A stretch of DNA of 64,000 bases. Source: Lates calcarifer. Its lineage: Eukaryota > Chordata > Actinopteri > Centropomidae. This document shows positions 1 through 11,320 of this stretch, piece after piece (the first letter of the stretch is position 1; each line of letters begins with the position of its first letter). The stretch covers positions 12,711,329 to 12,775,328 of the forward strand of contig NC_066850.1 in the NCBI RefSeq assembly GCF_001640805.2, written 5' to 3'. Below the pieces are notes generated by a model. The model ran no database searches, had not been told where the DNA came from, and saw only the letters and a list, made by a program, of their open reading frames with translations. Made by a program: the position numbers and the translations under genes.

Positions 1-1661
1 ACATTCAGGAATATGAAAGAAAATTCTGCAATATTAGAACAGTAATACAAAAACTGAAACTAAACTAACTCTTAGCTGGTACTTTGTGTGGTATTTCCTG
101 TTGGCTTTTGGTTCCCAAAAAGGCCAAAATGTAACATGTTTTCTTCTATAAGATTAGCAGCTGCTGGACCAGCAGCTCTTCACACAGAAAAAACTGCTTT
201 AAAATCGAGGAAACATCGCAATAGACAGGATTTAAATTAAAGGAGGAGCAGCCAGTCCACATAAGATAAATAATTGGGGATAAATAATTATTTATACCAC
301 CCAACCTCCCCTTGAGGCATAAATCCAGTCTGAATGGGGCTGACTTGCTAATTTATATACATTTGCAATATTTCAAATGGAAAAGGGCCATAACTAGGGC
401 TGAGGTGGGCTATAATGGAGCTAGTGTAGGTCTTATAGTGAGATTACACACTCACTCTCACTTTCCACATCTGCTCCCTTTTCCTCTTCACAAACCTGTT
501 GATGTTTCCTCTCACTCCTGCCTCACGTTCCTTTTTATTTCCAGACCTGCCTCTGTAAGCTGCTTAACTCCCCCACAGTCCCTATATATGACCTTTGGCC
601 TGGTAACTCAGCCCACACATCGTTCCATCTCTTATCGTGTGGCTTTGAAAGCGCTTTACATCCAAGACTTGTGATAACCTCTTTAACACCAATTCCTTCT
701 CCAGTCAGCCATGAAAATACTTTAAAATCTGAGCTGGTTGATTTTTTTTCCTTACAAGGTCCCACACTCACACCTACATAAGTCTGAGCTGTGCAAAGAG
801 AAATAGGAAAATCTTTGGGGGTTTCAACATTTGGAGGCATAACAAAGTTTCAGTACGGGAGCAAGGACATTGAACAACACTGAGAGAGTTCCAAGTTAAT
901 GATTTTTGGACTGAAAAAAATGTATATACCTCCTCCAACTTTCTTTCTTTTTGCTGAAAAGATGTTTAAATGACCTTAGAAAATGCTTTCCAGACATCAT
1001 TATCTTGTTTGTACAGTTAGAGCTCAGAGCCATGATCATTTATCCTGTTTTTTTTTTGTGAGGACAGATCATCAGCAAGTTTGTTTTAATGCACAAGAAT
1101 CCCTTCAGACTGTGTGTTGTTTTACAGAGCAAGACTATAAATCATCACTATCACTTATGTGGATAAAGCACATGAACCAAATTAAGCCAGTTTTCTTCCA
1201 GTTTCAGCACTGAGGCCACCAGTGATGCCTCCCAGCAGCTACAGAGGTGCTAAATATATATATTGATTACATTAGTATGAGATTGAGAGTAAGATCCTTT
1301 GTGTTCCATCTGTTAGTTAGTTTGTGTTATTTCCTGACTTTCAGTGGTGGAAGAAGTATTCAGACACTTTACATAAGTACAAGTACCACACAATAACAAG
1401 CAACCGAGGAAGCTGTATTCCAGCAGCTTCCATGTTCTGCAAGGTAAAAGTACTGCTTTTATAAGTGGAGTCTGGTAGAGATTTTGTGCCTGTCAGTGGC
1501 AAAGACAAGAACTTTAGTGGCAACTTTTTTGACAATTCTTAATTGGTTAGTCTGTTTTCTTTCTGCAATGTAGTTTGAACAAAAAATATGAAAGAAATAT
1601 CACCTATTGACTAGTTATTCCCTCTCATAGAGGAGTAAAATACATACATGTCAGCTAGTCA
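1..1661. other. Intergenic, no gene seen
   Basis: AT-rich sequence without a convincing coding exon. Short open frames here lack splice context or recognisable protein features. The right part (about 1317-1540) is a copy of a teleost interspersed repeat, listed separately. Confidence 0.5.
1317..1540 (+). repeat. Interspersed repeat, 'GTGGTGGAAGAAGTATTCAG' family
   Basis: Contains the motif GTGGTGGAAGAAGTATTCAG followed by a stretch about a partially timed 'TTTACATAAGTACAAGTACC' and then an SSR-free body ending near CTGTCAGTGGCAAAGACAAG. The same string order recurs at about 2525, 56355 and 57060 in this window. I know it as a common non-coding repeat in teleost genomes; class not determined here. 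Confidence 0.65.
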
Positions 1662-1892
1662 TCAACGATTATCAGTGTTTGTCTGCACTAGTTCTTTGAA
1701 GTCGGCTCGGTGGCTCAGCGCCTCTTCAATTTGTAGCAGCTGCTCGGTCTTTCTCTCAGACATGTTTTCTACCTCCTGTGAAAACACTTTTAGGACAGTA
1801 AAGCCTTCAGGAAATCGAATCTCATGAGAATCTCTTGCAGTAAAGATGGGGAGATGATAAGCAGCAATTTTCAGCAGCAAAGAGCTTCTCAC
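1662..1892 (-). CDS. Possible terminal exon of an unrecognised gene
   Basis: The reverse strand has 76 open codons plus a TGA (a second TGA follows at once), preceded by a pyrimidine-rich tract and AG at the expected acceptor position (exon start 1892, phase 0). The peptide looks protein-like: a hydrophobic start (VRSSLLLKIAAYHLPIF), then an acidic, probably helical tail (SERKTEQLLQIEEALSHRAD) that could form a coiled coil. I do not recognise the family. No convincing upstream exons were found at higher coordinates, so it may be a relic, a rapidly evolving gene, or chance. The CAG/GTGAGA at the boundary could equally be a donor for the open frame to its right (up to 1985), which would reverse the interpretation. 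Confidence 0.25.
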   Translation of the reverse strand: MRSSLLLKIAAYHLPIFTARDSHEIRFPEGFTVLKVFSQEVENMSERKTEQLLQIEEALSHRADFKELVQTNTDNR

Positions 1893-2524
1893 CTGGAAGT
1901 GAAACACAAACACACACTCACATGGACGGAGTATGAAACAAAACAGACCCTCGGGCGCAGTCGTGTAAAAGGCCCACAGCAACATAAGGGCAAAATACCC
2001 AGGCTGAAATGACTAAGGTGCTGCTGTTGATTCAAAACCTGCACCTGAACATAGTATTTCATTCACACTGGATTTGGAAGAGGCTGTCTGAAGCCTCAAA
2101 ACAAACTACTGTGTCTCTACTGTGAGAAAACCTCAGATGCAGGTTCTATTTTCTTAAAGGTGCTGTGTGCTGCTGTTGTGCCTCTAAACAGACTGATGTG
2201 CAATGGAGGGAATAAACAAAAATGAAACAAAGAATCTGATCTGGATCAGAAGTAAAAATCCCAAAAGAAAAGTCATCACATCAGTTGCCTTTTGGTTGTT
2301 TGTGTTTTGTGTCTCCTGACTGTTAAATGTCTCCTCATCCATCAGCGGCTGAAGCCCATCTGTTGGCCCCTGAGGGGGAAATCACAACAGCAAATTCTTA
2401 ATTTTACGCAAAAAAAATTACTGTAACAACTCAGAGAACATGACAAAACAGAAAAACAACACAATTCACAGAAGAAATGAACAAAACAGGAACCAAAGGA
2501 GCAAAATAAAATGGAACTGGGAAT

Positions 2525-2705
2525 GGAACTAGTTTGTTTGTGTTATTGTGTGACTTTCAATGGTGAAAGAAGTATTCAAATCCTTTACTAAAGTAGAAGT
2601 ACTACACATTAACACAAATAAGTTGAGGCAGTGGTATTCCATGTTCTGCTTGGTAAAACTTCAGTTTGTGTCAATGGAGTCTGGTAGCGTGAAATGTATT
2701 TTCTT
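2525..2705 (+). repeat. Second copy of GTGGTGGAAGAAGTATTCAG repeat
   Basis: Carries GTTTGTGTTATTGTGTGACT, a diverged form of the GAAGAAGTATTCA core, the ACTACACATTAACACAAATA string, and the 'TGGAGTCTGGTAG' end seen in the 1317 copy. Same orientation, about 1.2 kb from the first copy. Confidence 0.6.
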
Positions 2706-3186
2706 CTTCTTCTTCTTTTTTTTTTTTTTGAAGCCTTAAAATAACACAGGAGCTACATACAGATAGTGTATCTTTGAGGTTATGTGCTGATGATAAACAG
2801 CTATAATTGGGCATTTAGATATCAAGCCGGCAGCAAATTGGCTGCAGACAAATAAGACACTATACCACCCACATATAAAACAACACTCATCTCTGGCCTT
2901 GAACCTGTGTGCTGCCTGTGTTTATCTGTGTTTGTCTGTTTCAGGATGCTCTCGCTGCAGGGCCAATCCACTCTGTTGTGTTTGTTTGAGCGGAGCTGCA
3001 ATAATCTCTCTCAGCTCAGGTTTATTTGTACAGTGAGCATGATGCATAAAACAGAATATTATACTTTGTGTTATCAGATACACTGATTCACAAAGTGGAA
3101 AATATCTCCTCAAAGTTAGAACCACAACTTGTCAGAGGGAAATACCGAACTTCTCATGCCACTACATTTATCTGACCTTTTGCATT

Positions 3187-3500
3187 TATTGGTCAGTTTG
3201 ACATTTTGGAAAATATGCTAATTTGCTTTCTTGCCAGGAGAAACTCAGCACTACTCTGATATCTGTACAGTGAAAACAAAGGCAACGGCCAGGAGACAAT
3301 TACCTTGGCACAAAGACTGGAAACAAAGGGGAAAACGATGAGGTAATTAACAGGTTATATCTTAGGTGTTTAATATGCACAGGTGGAGACACCACATTGT
3401 TATTTTAGACAGGAATATGTGCCAGATTTTTTCTTGACTGGGACCAGCTGCTTGGCTTCCAGTCTTTATGCTAAGCTAGGCTATCCGGTTGCTGCCAGCT
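3187..3500 (+). repeat. Interspersed repeat, 'GACATTTTGG...GCTTTCTTGCCAGGAG' family
   Basis: Starts with GACATTTTGGAAAATATGCT, continues through TTTGCTTTCTTGCCAGGAGA and AGACTGGAAACAAAGGGG, and ends near TATGCTAAGCTAGGCTATCC. A related copy is at 25265-25515. The layout matches a non-coding repeat widespread in percomorph fish; assignment to a class would need RepeatMasker. Confidence 0.55.
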
Positions 3501-5989
3501 CTGGCTACATATCAACCGTACAGAATGAAGTGTAATGGTACTAAATTGTGCTGGTATCTGCTTAGTTTCCCTTCCTTAGACATTTTCTGTATTTTAATAT
3601 TCTTGTTTTTAAGGAGGAATATGAATTGTAAATACTGTACTATATGCAAAAAAACATTTTTATCAATTCAGATCCTCTCTCATCTGGATTTTAGCAGCTG
3701 GACAGTCACAGGAAAATATTCAGAGAGACTTTAGTAACGAAATCAACCTGGGTCAGTAACAGTAAGAGGGGTCATATTAGTTACAACATTACAGACAAAT
3801 ATCAATCTGAGCAGAGAGGTAGGGCAAATGAATTCAAACCAATAAATAATATGAGTCATTAGCAATGCAGTAATACTCATGTCAAGCAATAATGGAGGCA
3901 CATAAACAGATCATTATCTTAATGGATGAACATGTTCTGTATGTAAAGCCCATTAAAATGGAGTCATGATGAAGCTTATATAAGATGGAGGTGATTAATG
4001 GAGGCAGAGGAAAGAGTGGTAAAGAGAGAAATGCAGTGCGACACCATGAACGCACTGAGCTGTAATTATTATGACGAGAAAATTATATAACAGACGCAAT
4101 AATTAGACCTGAACTTATCAGTTGATGAATTGATTACTACAGTTTTGATAACTGATTGATTGTTACCATTGTCTCATTAGGGATACATGGAAAAAAAAAA
4201 CCTGATTCCAGCTTCTTAAATGTGAAGATTTGCAGGTCTGTTGTTTACAGGCAGACTTCTGTTTATTTTAGCATTTGTTTGAAACTTATTTATCTTCTTT
4301 TTGTTTGTTGTGGTGTTCATTTTAGTCTTGATTTTATGCGGGATGGGGTTTTAGTTCTGTCCCTCTTTGTTTCTAGTGCTGCAGCTGCAACTCACTCATG
4401 ATGGTGTTACGGTTTGTGGTGGCACATTTTATTAGTGTGGTGTTTTTATTTCTCTCAGTGCACTGACAGTAGCTGACAAACCTGGGTCCTGACAGTCATC
4501 TGGGTGTTACTTTGACTCCTACCATGCACCTTGAACACAGCACTCCCCAGTGGCAGGGGCCACACCACTACAGCAATGTTTAGGTGGGTGGTACAAGTCA
4601 AAGTAACATCGGCATGGATGAAGGACCCAAGGTTTCCCAGCAGAACATTGTATTGTAACAAGATGATGTTATTCACTTCATCCATCAGTGGTTTTAATGT
4701 TGTGGCTGATCAGTGTATGGTCTTGACAAACAGACAGTTATGGCCCTTGTGTCTTAATTTAATTGTTTTCCTAGGAATTACACATCTGTTTCCAGCCTTT
4801 GTGCTGAGCTAACAAGCTTCTTGTGGCAGCTTTACATTTACCTGTAGATATGGAAATGGTTTCAATCTTTTCATTTGACTCTCTGCCAGAAAACACAAAG
4901 CATATTTCCTAAAATGTCAAACTGCTCCTTCTGATGACTGGTTATATTAGTTCCTCATGGCTGCTGCTGCAGGTTAAGTGCCGCCACAGAATCTCAGGCT
5001 GTCCTGTTTCCAGGCAGAGCCTCGTTGGCGTGCAGTAGAGATACTGTAGTTAACAAAAATTTCCCCTGAGGCTGCTGCTGTCTGCCCGCTGACACAGAGC
5101 CATTGTAATAAAACAGGGATCAAACGCGGATCATGTCAGATCAGGTAATCTGGGAGCGCAAGTGAAGGGGTTATGAGAATTTGTGCTGATCCGTCACAGA
5201 AATCCTGCAGTTCCTCCAAAGCGGACATTTAAACACTTAATCGCTATCAGGGGCTTTGGCCTGAACCCAAGAGCATGCAGCATGTGTGTGAGTGAATGTG
5301 TGTGTGCAAATTGAGCCATTTAAGTTGTAAATTACAGCACCGCTCACAAAGATAATGACTGCAAAGAACTCACAAAATGTTCAAAGAGAAGGACGAAAAC
5401 AAGTCCTGCTGCAGTGCAAAGTTAAAGTTTCAGATGCTGAAAACACAAGCCTGTGTGACACCCAAAAAATTCTAATAATTTCCTAGGAAGCAACTGATAA
5501 GTAACTGTACTCTTTAGGATTTTAAACAACTGTGACTCCTTTTCTCCTACAGAGACCTGTGTTGTAACACAGCAGTCTCACTGACAGATGTGTGATGTAC
5601 ATCACCAGTTCCACCTTATTTTATTCATTTAAAGGCAAGAATGAGTCAAATTATCCAGTAAAAATCAAAAAGCAAGCAATTAGAGGACCCCTGGGAAAAT
5701 AAACACAATATAGTGCTGAAAGACTGTGTTTTTTTCTGCACCACTATCCTGTTAATCATCATCATTATCACCCCTCAGATGTATCCAGTCCTGCAGGCTG
5801 GTTAACATCACTAAATGCCCCCCAGTGCCTGAGGAAAAAAAAAGAAAGAAAGAGCTGATTGCTGCTACACAGTACAATACAACACAATTATAAAATGGAT
5901 GATTCTTGGCAATAATAAAACTCTACAATAGTAAAATTGTTATAAAATAACATCAATAAATAGCTGTTGTGTGTTAACTCTAGTATCCT

Positions 5990-6345
5990 ACAGCCATGAA
6001 CAGATTATGAGACTGTCCTCTAAACTCAAACATACAGAAGGCCCCCCACCCTTCCATATCCCTTAGACTGATAGAGACACTCTTGGTGGTCATTTTATGT
6101 CTCTTTCTGGTCCCTTTGAGTCTCTTTGGGGTTATTTTGTCTCTTTGCAGTCCTTTTGTGTCTCTTTGGCCATTTTGCATCTTGTGCTCATTTTGAGTCT
6201 CTCGGTGGTCATTGCTTGTCTCTTTGTAGTTGTTTTGTGGTAGTTTTAAAGGTCATTTAATTGGCTCCCTAACAAAAAATGTTACTGGTCACCTCATTCA
6301 GGTTCTAGAGTGGGACCCCTGCCATCCCCGCTGGCCCTGCTCCTG
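5990..6345 (+). mobile_element. Non-autonomous element with internal minisatellite (copy 1)
   Basis: Begins with CATGAACAGATTATGAGACT, then a degenerate tandem array of about 20-25 bp units (TTTTGTGTCTCTTTGGNNAT type, about 6065-6245), then a unique tail (GTGGGACCCCTGCC region near 6310). The same head-array architecture recurs at 52385-52835, 57885-58110 and, reversed, 8335-8645. No coding capacity. Confidence 0.5.
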
Positions 6346-8334
6346 TGTACATTCACTCACAGAGTAAATCTCCTTCAGCACTCCGTCTTCTCAAAAGCTT
6401 TTGTAAAGCCTGCCTTTGTTTTATTCTTATAATCTATACCAGACACTATTTACTACAGAAGCACAGCGTGTGTGTGCTCTTAATGTGTTTGGAATGTGTT
6501 TACAGAAATGTGCAATACTGGAATGTCCCAGTTGTATTTCAGATGTAATTTGAAGGAAAGGGATTAATCTCAGCTGTTTCATTTTTCTGTTTATACGTTA
6601 GAATCATCTCACTTTCCCTGGATCAGCCCCACTTTTCCCGTTTATGGATGAATCTGACAGCGAGGTCAGCTGAAGGAATGTATATAGTAATCTTATAGCC
6701 TCCTGCAGGTGGAGATGATACAGTATGTGTGGGTTTTAGCTATGTAGTTAGGAGAAACGCCAGCAGCAGGTTTACCCTCATACTTTATTTACTCACTCGT
6801 CTTACATTGGGAGGTTCTGACACTAAAATGACTGTATTTTCCATGATGAAGCTCATTTACACAGCCTAGTCCTGATCAACCACTGTCATGGGAAAAGTTT
6901 TTGGGGAATATTTGCCTTCTGGTGGAAAGTTAGAGGAGACAATCAGAAGATAAATACCTCTCTCACATGTAGGGATGGGTTCCAATAACCACTTCCATTG
7001 TGGATCTTGCTCCATGTTGGTAAAATAATGGTGTTTGTTAAGCTTCATAGCTAACAAATCCCTTATCAGCTCTTTCATTCACATTCTCCTTTTAGTCTCT
7101 TTTGCCTCTTTCTAAGACACTACAGGCATCTGCAGCAAAAAATAAAGGACTGATGATAATTCAGAGATGCTGCTGTCACCAGCAAACATGGTGGACCAGC
7201 TAAAATGCTCTAGAGTGGGCGACAAGTCTTCTGTTTAAAGCGAATCAGTGAGCTGCTTGTCCTCTTTTTTCTTTAACATTTTTTTTATCAACTCAGTGTA
7301 AAATTTGACTAGTGCATGAAAACATGTATAGATGACTATCACTTATCACTGGATTACTGTGATACTGAAGGAAACTTAAAAATGTGATGATTCTGAGGCA
7401 GGTTCTGGAGTTGTCTGGAGCGTTGTTTGTCTGTGGTCTCTAAGATTTATGGATGTTTGTTCACATTTATTGACTCTCCTGTTTGACACCTATCTGGAAC
7501 AATGAGTTAAATGTGATGTTATTCCTGTTCGAATGGGGGTTTAGACACTGTTTCCACAAATACATACATGTACGTCAAGAAATATGTCTGTTTCATCTTC
7601 TGCATGTTAGCTATAGTATCATTATAGAAATTGTGTCAGTCTCCAGCGACTGTTAGTGATTCTCATGAGCCACAAAGATGAGGAAAGGCTCTCTCATGTT
7701 CCCTCTGGGATCAAAGCACATCAATAAATCTTTTCACCACGCGAGGAAAGGAAAAACACCCAATGTAACCACTGTGTCCTCCATCTTTTAACTACTATCA
7801 CTTTGTACACATGTGTATTCCCAAGTGAAATTCAAATCATCAAGGTGGGATCAATTGATGTAAAAAAAAAAAAAAATGGGTTAAGTGTAACTAGAGCATG
7901 ACACTGAGAGGGTGGGAGAAGACTCTGACATATGAAGAACAGGATGTGACCATGTGACCCCTGAACCCCTTCAGCCCCCCCTGATGTTCTATATGTAAAC
8001 ATCTCGTGCCACAGTCCTGCTCTAACGCACTGGTTCTTACATCATAAATATACAACAAAAACAAATCACACACACACAAATACACACACGCTGACAAATA
8101 AGATGGACAGAATCCAAGAAAGAGAGGCTGGGAAAATGTATATCAGTCATGTAACTGAAAGAGTGGAAGATATAGACCAATCCAGAGAGGGTGAAAACAC
8201 CACTTTAAAAACAAGACCAAGTATTTGAGCGATTGGTCACAGGATTCAGGTTTCCTCAAACCTGACTGATCTCACAGGTCACCCTAAGCCCATAAGTTAA
8301 AGGAGTAAAAAATTTTTAGCATGAAATAAATGGT

Positions 8335-8645
8335 TTACCAGAGGAACCTATGGGAGTCTGGCCCTGGATGCAAAACAGCTGGGAAGAGATACAAAACTAC
8401 TACAATACGATGCAAAATGACCACAAAGAGACACAAAATGACTACAGAGATGCAAAACTACCAAATTGGGAAGCAAAACAACCACAGAGAGATAATAAAC
8501 TAACCATAAAAAGACACTAAACTAATTCAAAGGGCCACAAAACTACCACAAATAGATGAAAAGTGAGTGTAAATACACATAAAATGACTAAAAAGAGACA
8601 CAAAATAACCACAAAGAGACAAATGACCACAGAGAGATACGTAGA
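8335..8645 (-). mobile_element. Non-autonomous element with internal minisatellite (copy 2, reversed)
   Basis: The plus strand reads as repeated ACAAAATGACCACAAAGAGA units, the reverse complement of the array in the 5990, 52385 and 57885 copies. The unit is degenerate. The overlapping 60-codon minus-strand open frame (about 8517-8699) is low-complexity translation of the array and not a gene. Confidence 0.5.
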
Positions 8646-8834
8646 TGCAAGATGCTGCTGTGGAACAGATTTAAAGTACTCCATTATTATTGAAAACACA
8701 GGGTCTTCTCAGGTTTAACGAAATAATGTGATTAGGTTTGTTGAGGGGGGCTGATATAACAAGCTAGAGTGGTGGTGCAGGTTAAGGGCCCTTAATATTC
8801 TAGAGGTTGACATGCAGCATTTCAAATTATTTTT

Positions 8835-8905
8835 ATCCATCCATCCATCATTTGCACCCACTTATCCTGTGTAGGTTCATGGCAGGGGCCTGGAGCCTGG
8901 TGTTT
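8835..8905 (+). repeat. ATCC microsatellite and LINE-like tail remnant
   Basis: The string ATCCATCCATCCATC followed by a diverged CACCCACTTATCCTGTGTAG resembles the common fish repeat end in which an ATCC run precedes a 'CGCTTATCC' motif. Short and degraded. Confidence 0.4.
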
Positions 8906-9229
8906 AGTGTGAAATGCTGGTTTTTGTCAGCCTCATCACTGTGTTAAAGTAGATTTACTTCAGGATAAATGAGCAAAACTCCTCCTCTCCTCTCTCTCTT
9001 TCTGCCACACTTCTTAAAAATATAATAAACACTTCTTTACCCCACATTCCTGTATTCCCACAGCAGGGATTACATGGGGGGTGTGAAATCTACTAAACCG
9101 AACCACAACCCTCAGCTCTCGCAGGTTTCCAGGTCAGAGGGAACAAAACAAACATACCCCAATTTTTATATTAGGGCTGTGATAATATACATCTGACAGA
9201 GTGATTAAAATTTCTGGACTGAATGTTCA

Positions 9230-9500
9230 CAGGGGGGTCGACAGGTGTGGTTTTGAGTAAAATATCTCAACAATTGTCGGCTGGATTACCATAGCATTTG
9301 GTATAGACATTCATGTTCCCCTCAGGGTGAAGTGTGGTAACTTTAGGTGATAATCTGACTTTTCCTCCAGCGTCAGCATTTCAATTTGTGGTGCATGACA
9401 CATACCTGCAAAGCTAATGACCACAGACTGTCACGATATATTCCTACAGTCATCTTCAGCAGTATGTTGCATTAGTGCTAATTGCTAACACACTAAGAAG
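9230..9500 (+). repeat. Interspersed repeat, 'CTCAACAATTGTCGGCTGGA' family
   Basis: Contains AAATATCTCAACAATTGTCG, ATTTGGTATAGACATTCATG, TTCCCCTCAGGGTGAAGTGT and later ATTAGTGCTAATTGCTAACA. This string order is a familiar repeat in teleost genomes. A partial, more diverged copy is in the avpr1a intron (19525-19640). Confidence 0.55.
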
Positions 9501-10904
9501 AGACACTGAAAAAACCTGCAGCTCTTGTGCATTTTCTGAAATACATAACCAATTATTTTTGCTGCTTCACATCAGCTAGCTATTATGGAAGTGTTTGACT
9601 GTAACATCAAGTCTCATTCTGTCACTGATGTCTTAATTTTCTCAGATATTTGGAGACTCTCGTCTCGCTTCACACAGTCATTAATTCAGACGAACCCCCA
9701 GTGAACCACAATTTCGAATGCACCAAATGTCTGACATTTTCCCCTCTCTCATTATCTCCTCTCCTCATCTCCTGCCTCCTCAAATCAAATGATCACTTTG
9801 TTAATTAACTCAGGCTCATTATCAGTCCTACACACATGGATTTATTTCATTTAAATTACGTTTTCCAAGCTTAAATGAATGAAGCTGGGATAGAGAAAAA
9901 ACACAAAGGTGGACAAACCAGTTCAGACTAAACACACACAATGGACAACCTGGACCAAAGTTATAAGTATAAACTTATAAATTTAAAAAGTTTGACTGGC
10001 TGTTGATGACTAATGTCTGTGTATCAACCATTAATTGCGGTTTATAAAGTCATTGTTAATGCAGTCCTTTAAATTGTCAGGATTTGAAGACCTAAAAGAC
10101 TTCATCTTGACTTTGCAATTTGTAAATGAAGACATAGATGTAATCCAGAAGACATTACACAACACTTTTCCTGGCATGTCAGCTTGCATGTATTTAATTG
10201 CCCAAATCATTTTCTGCAGACGTTGGACTGCACTGAGCTGAAACTTTCTGTCTGCCTTTGTCTCCACACATGAAGTGGATTAGCGCTCGGCAAAGATCAA
10301 AGCAGATCAGTTTGGACAGATTTTCACCACAAAACAGCTGATCAGACTAACCTCCTATCATCCTTTCAGCATGGCCAACTGCAAACACAATCTAATATCC
10401 TTTCCTGCCTGACACTCAAACACACCACAGACTCAGGCCAAGCACACAACCTGAGCTCAGACTGTACATGAACACACACGTGGGGCTCAAAGGACTCACT
10501 GTTCCCCCCACAGACTGTCACAATATAATCTTACAGCTCCTATAGATAGTGATGTAAATTAAAGTGGAATCACAGACATACCAGCTGTGATTGACTCATT
10601 AACCTGGCCTGCTGCTTATAGAAAAGAGCAGCCCAAAATAAACATATTGTACAAGTTATGGAAACATAACATGAGAGGAGTATTACTGCATATAGAAAAC
10701 ATAAATATAATACACCCTCTTAGTCACACCCACACACTAATAATACACACTGTTCTGCTGTACTGGGATCTGCAGCTAGCTACCAGCTACACAAGTGTTT
10801 CAAAACCAAGGATACCTCTGGAGAAGCTCCACTCAAAAACTAGATGTAAAAAATGTTGATATCTGTACAGCTGTAACAAACACAGCTTTTGTAATAAAAG
10901 ATGT

Positions 10905-11320
10905 CTGAAAACTAGTTAGCAAGTAAGTCTAAATAGTAAGCTACAAGTAGGGGAAAAAGTTCAAATGGCTCTCTCAAAATGATGGATAAGTGCTTAGAAC
11001 AGTTGGTGAAAGAAATAGATTAAATAGTTACAATGGCTTGGTGAGACAGCTAAAATCAATGGCTAAACAGTTAAAACAGCAAGCTAAAAGTAAACACTGA
11101 ATGGATGATATGAAAGTGGTGGATAAATTGTTGCAAATAACTAAAACGAATTGAAATAATTTACTGAAAGTAATAAATAAATGGTAAAAATAGCTAATTA
11201 ATGGATAAAAGGTTAAAATGATAAGCTGAAAGGATATGTGTTAAATTTTTTTAATTGTACATAGTTTAGTAGCTAAAATAGTGGATAAATTGATGAAATA
11301 GCTAAAAGTAAAGTTCTGTG
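10905..11320. repeat. Degenerate AGCTAAA/GGATAAA-rich tract
   Basis: Words such as AGCTAAAA, GGATAAA, GGTTAAAA and AGTAAAT recur at irregular spacing for about 400 bp, consistent with a decayed short-unit tandem repeat. No coding frame. Confidence 0.4.
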
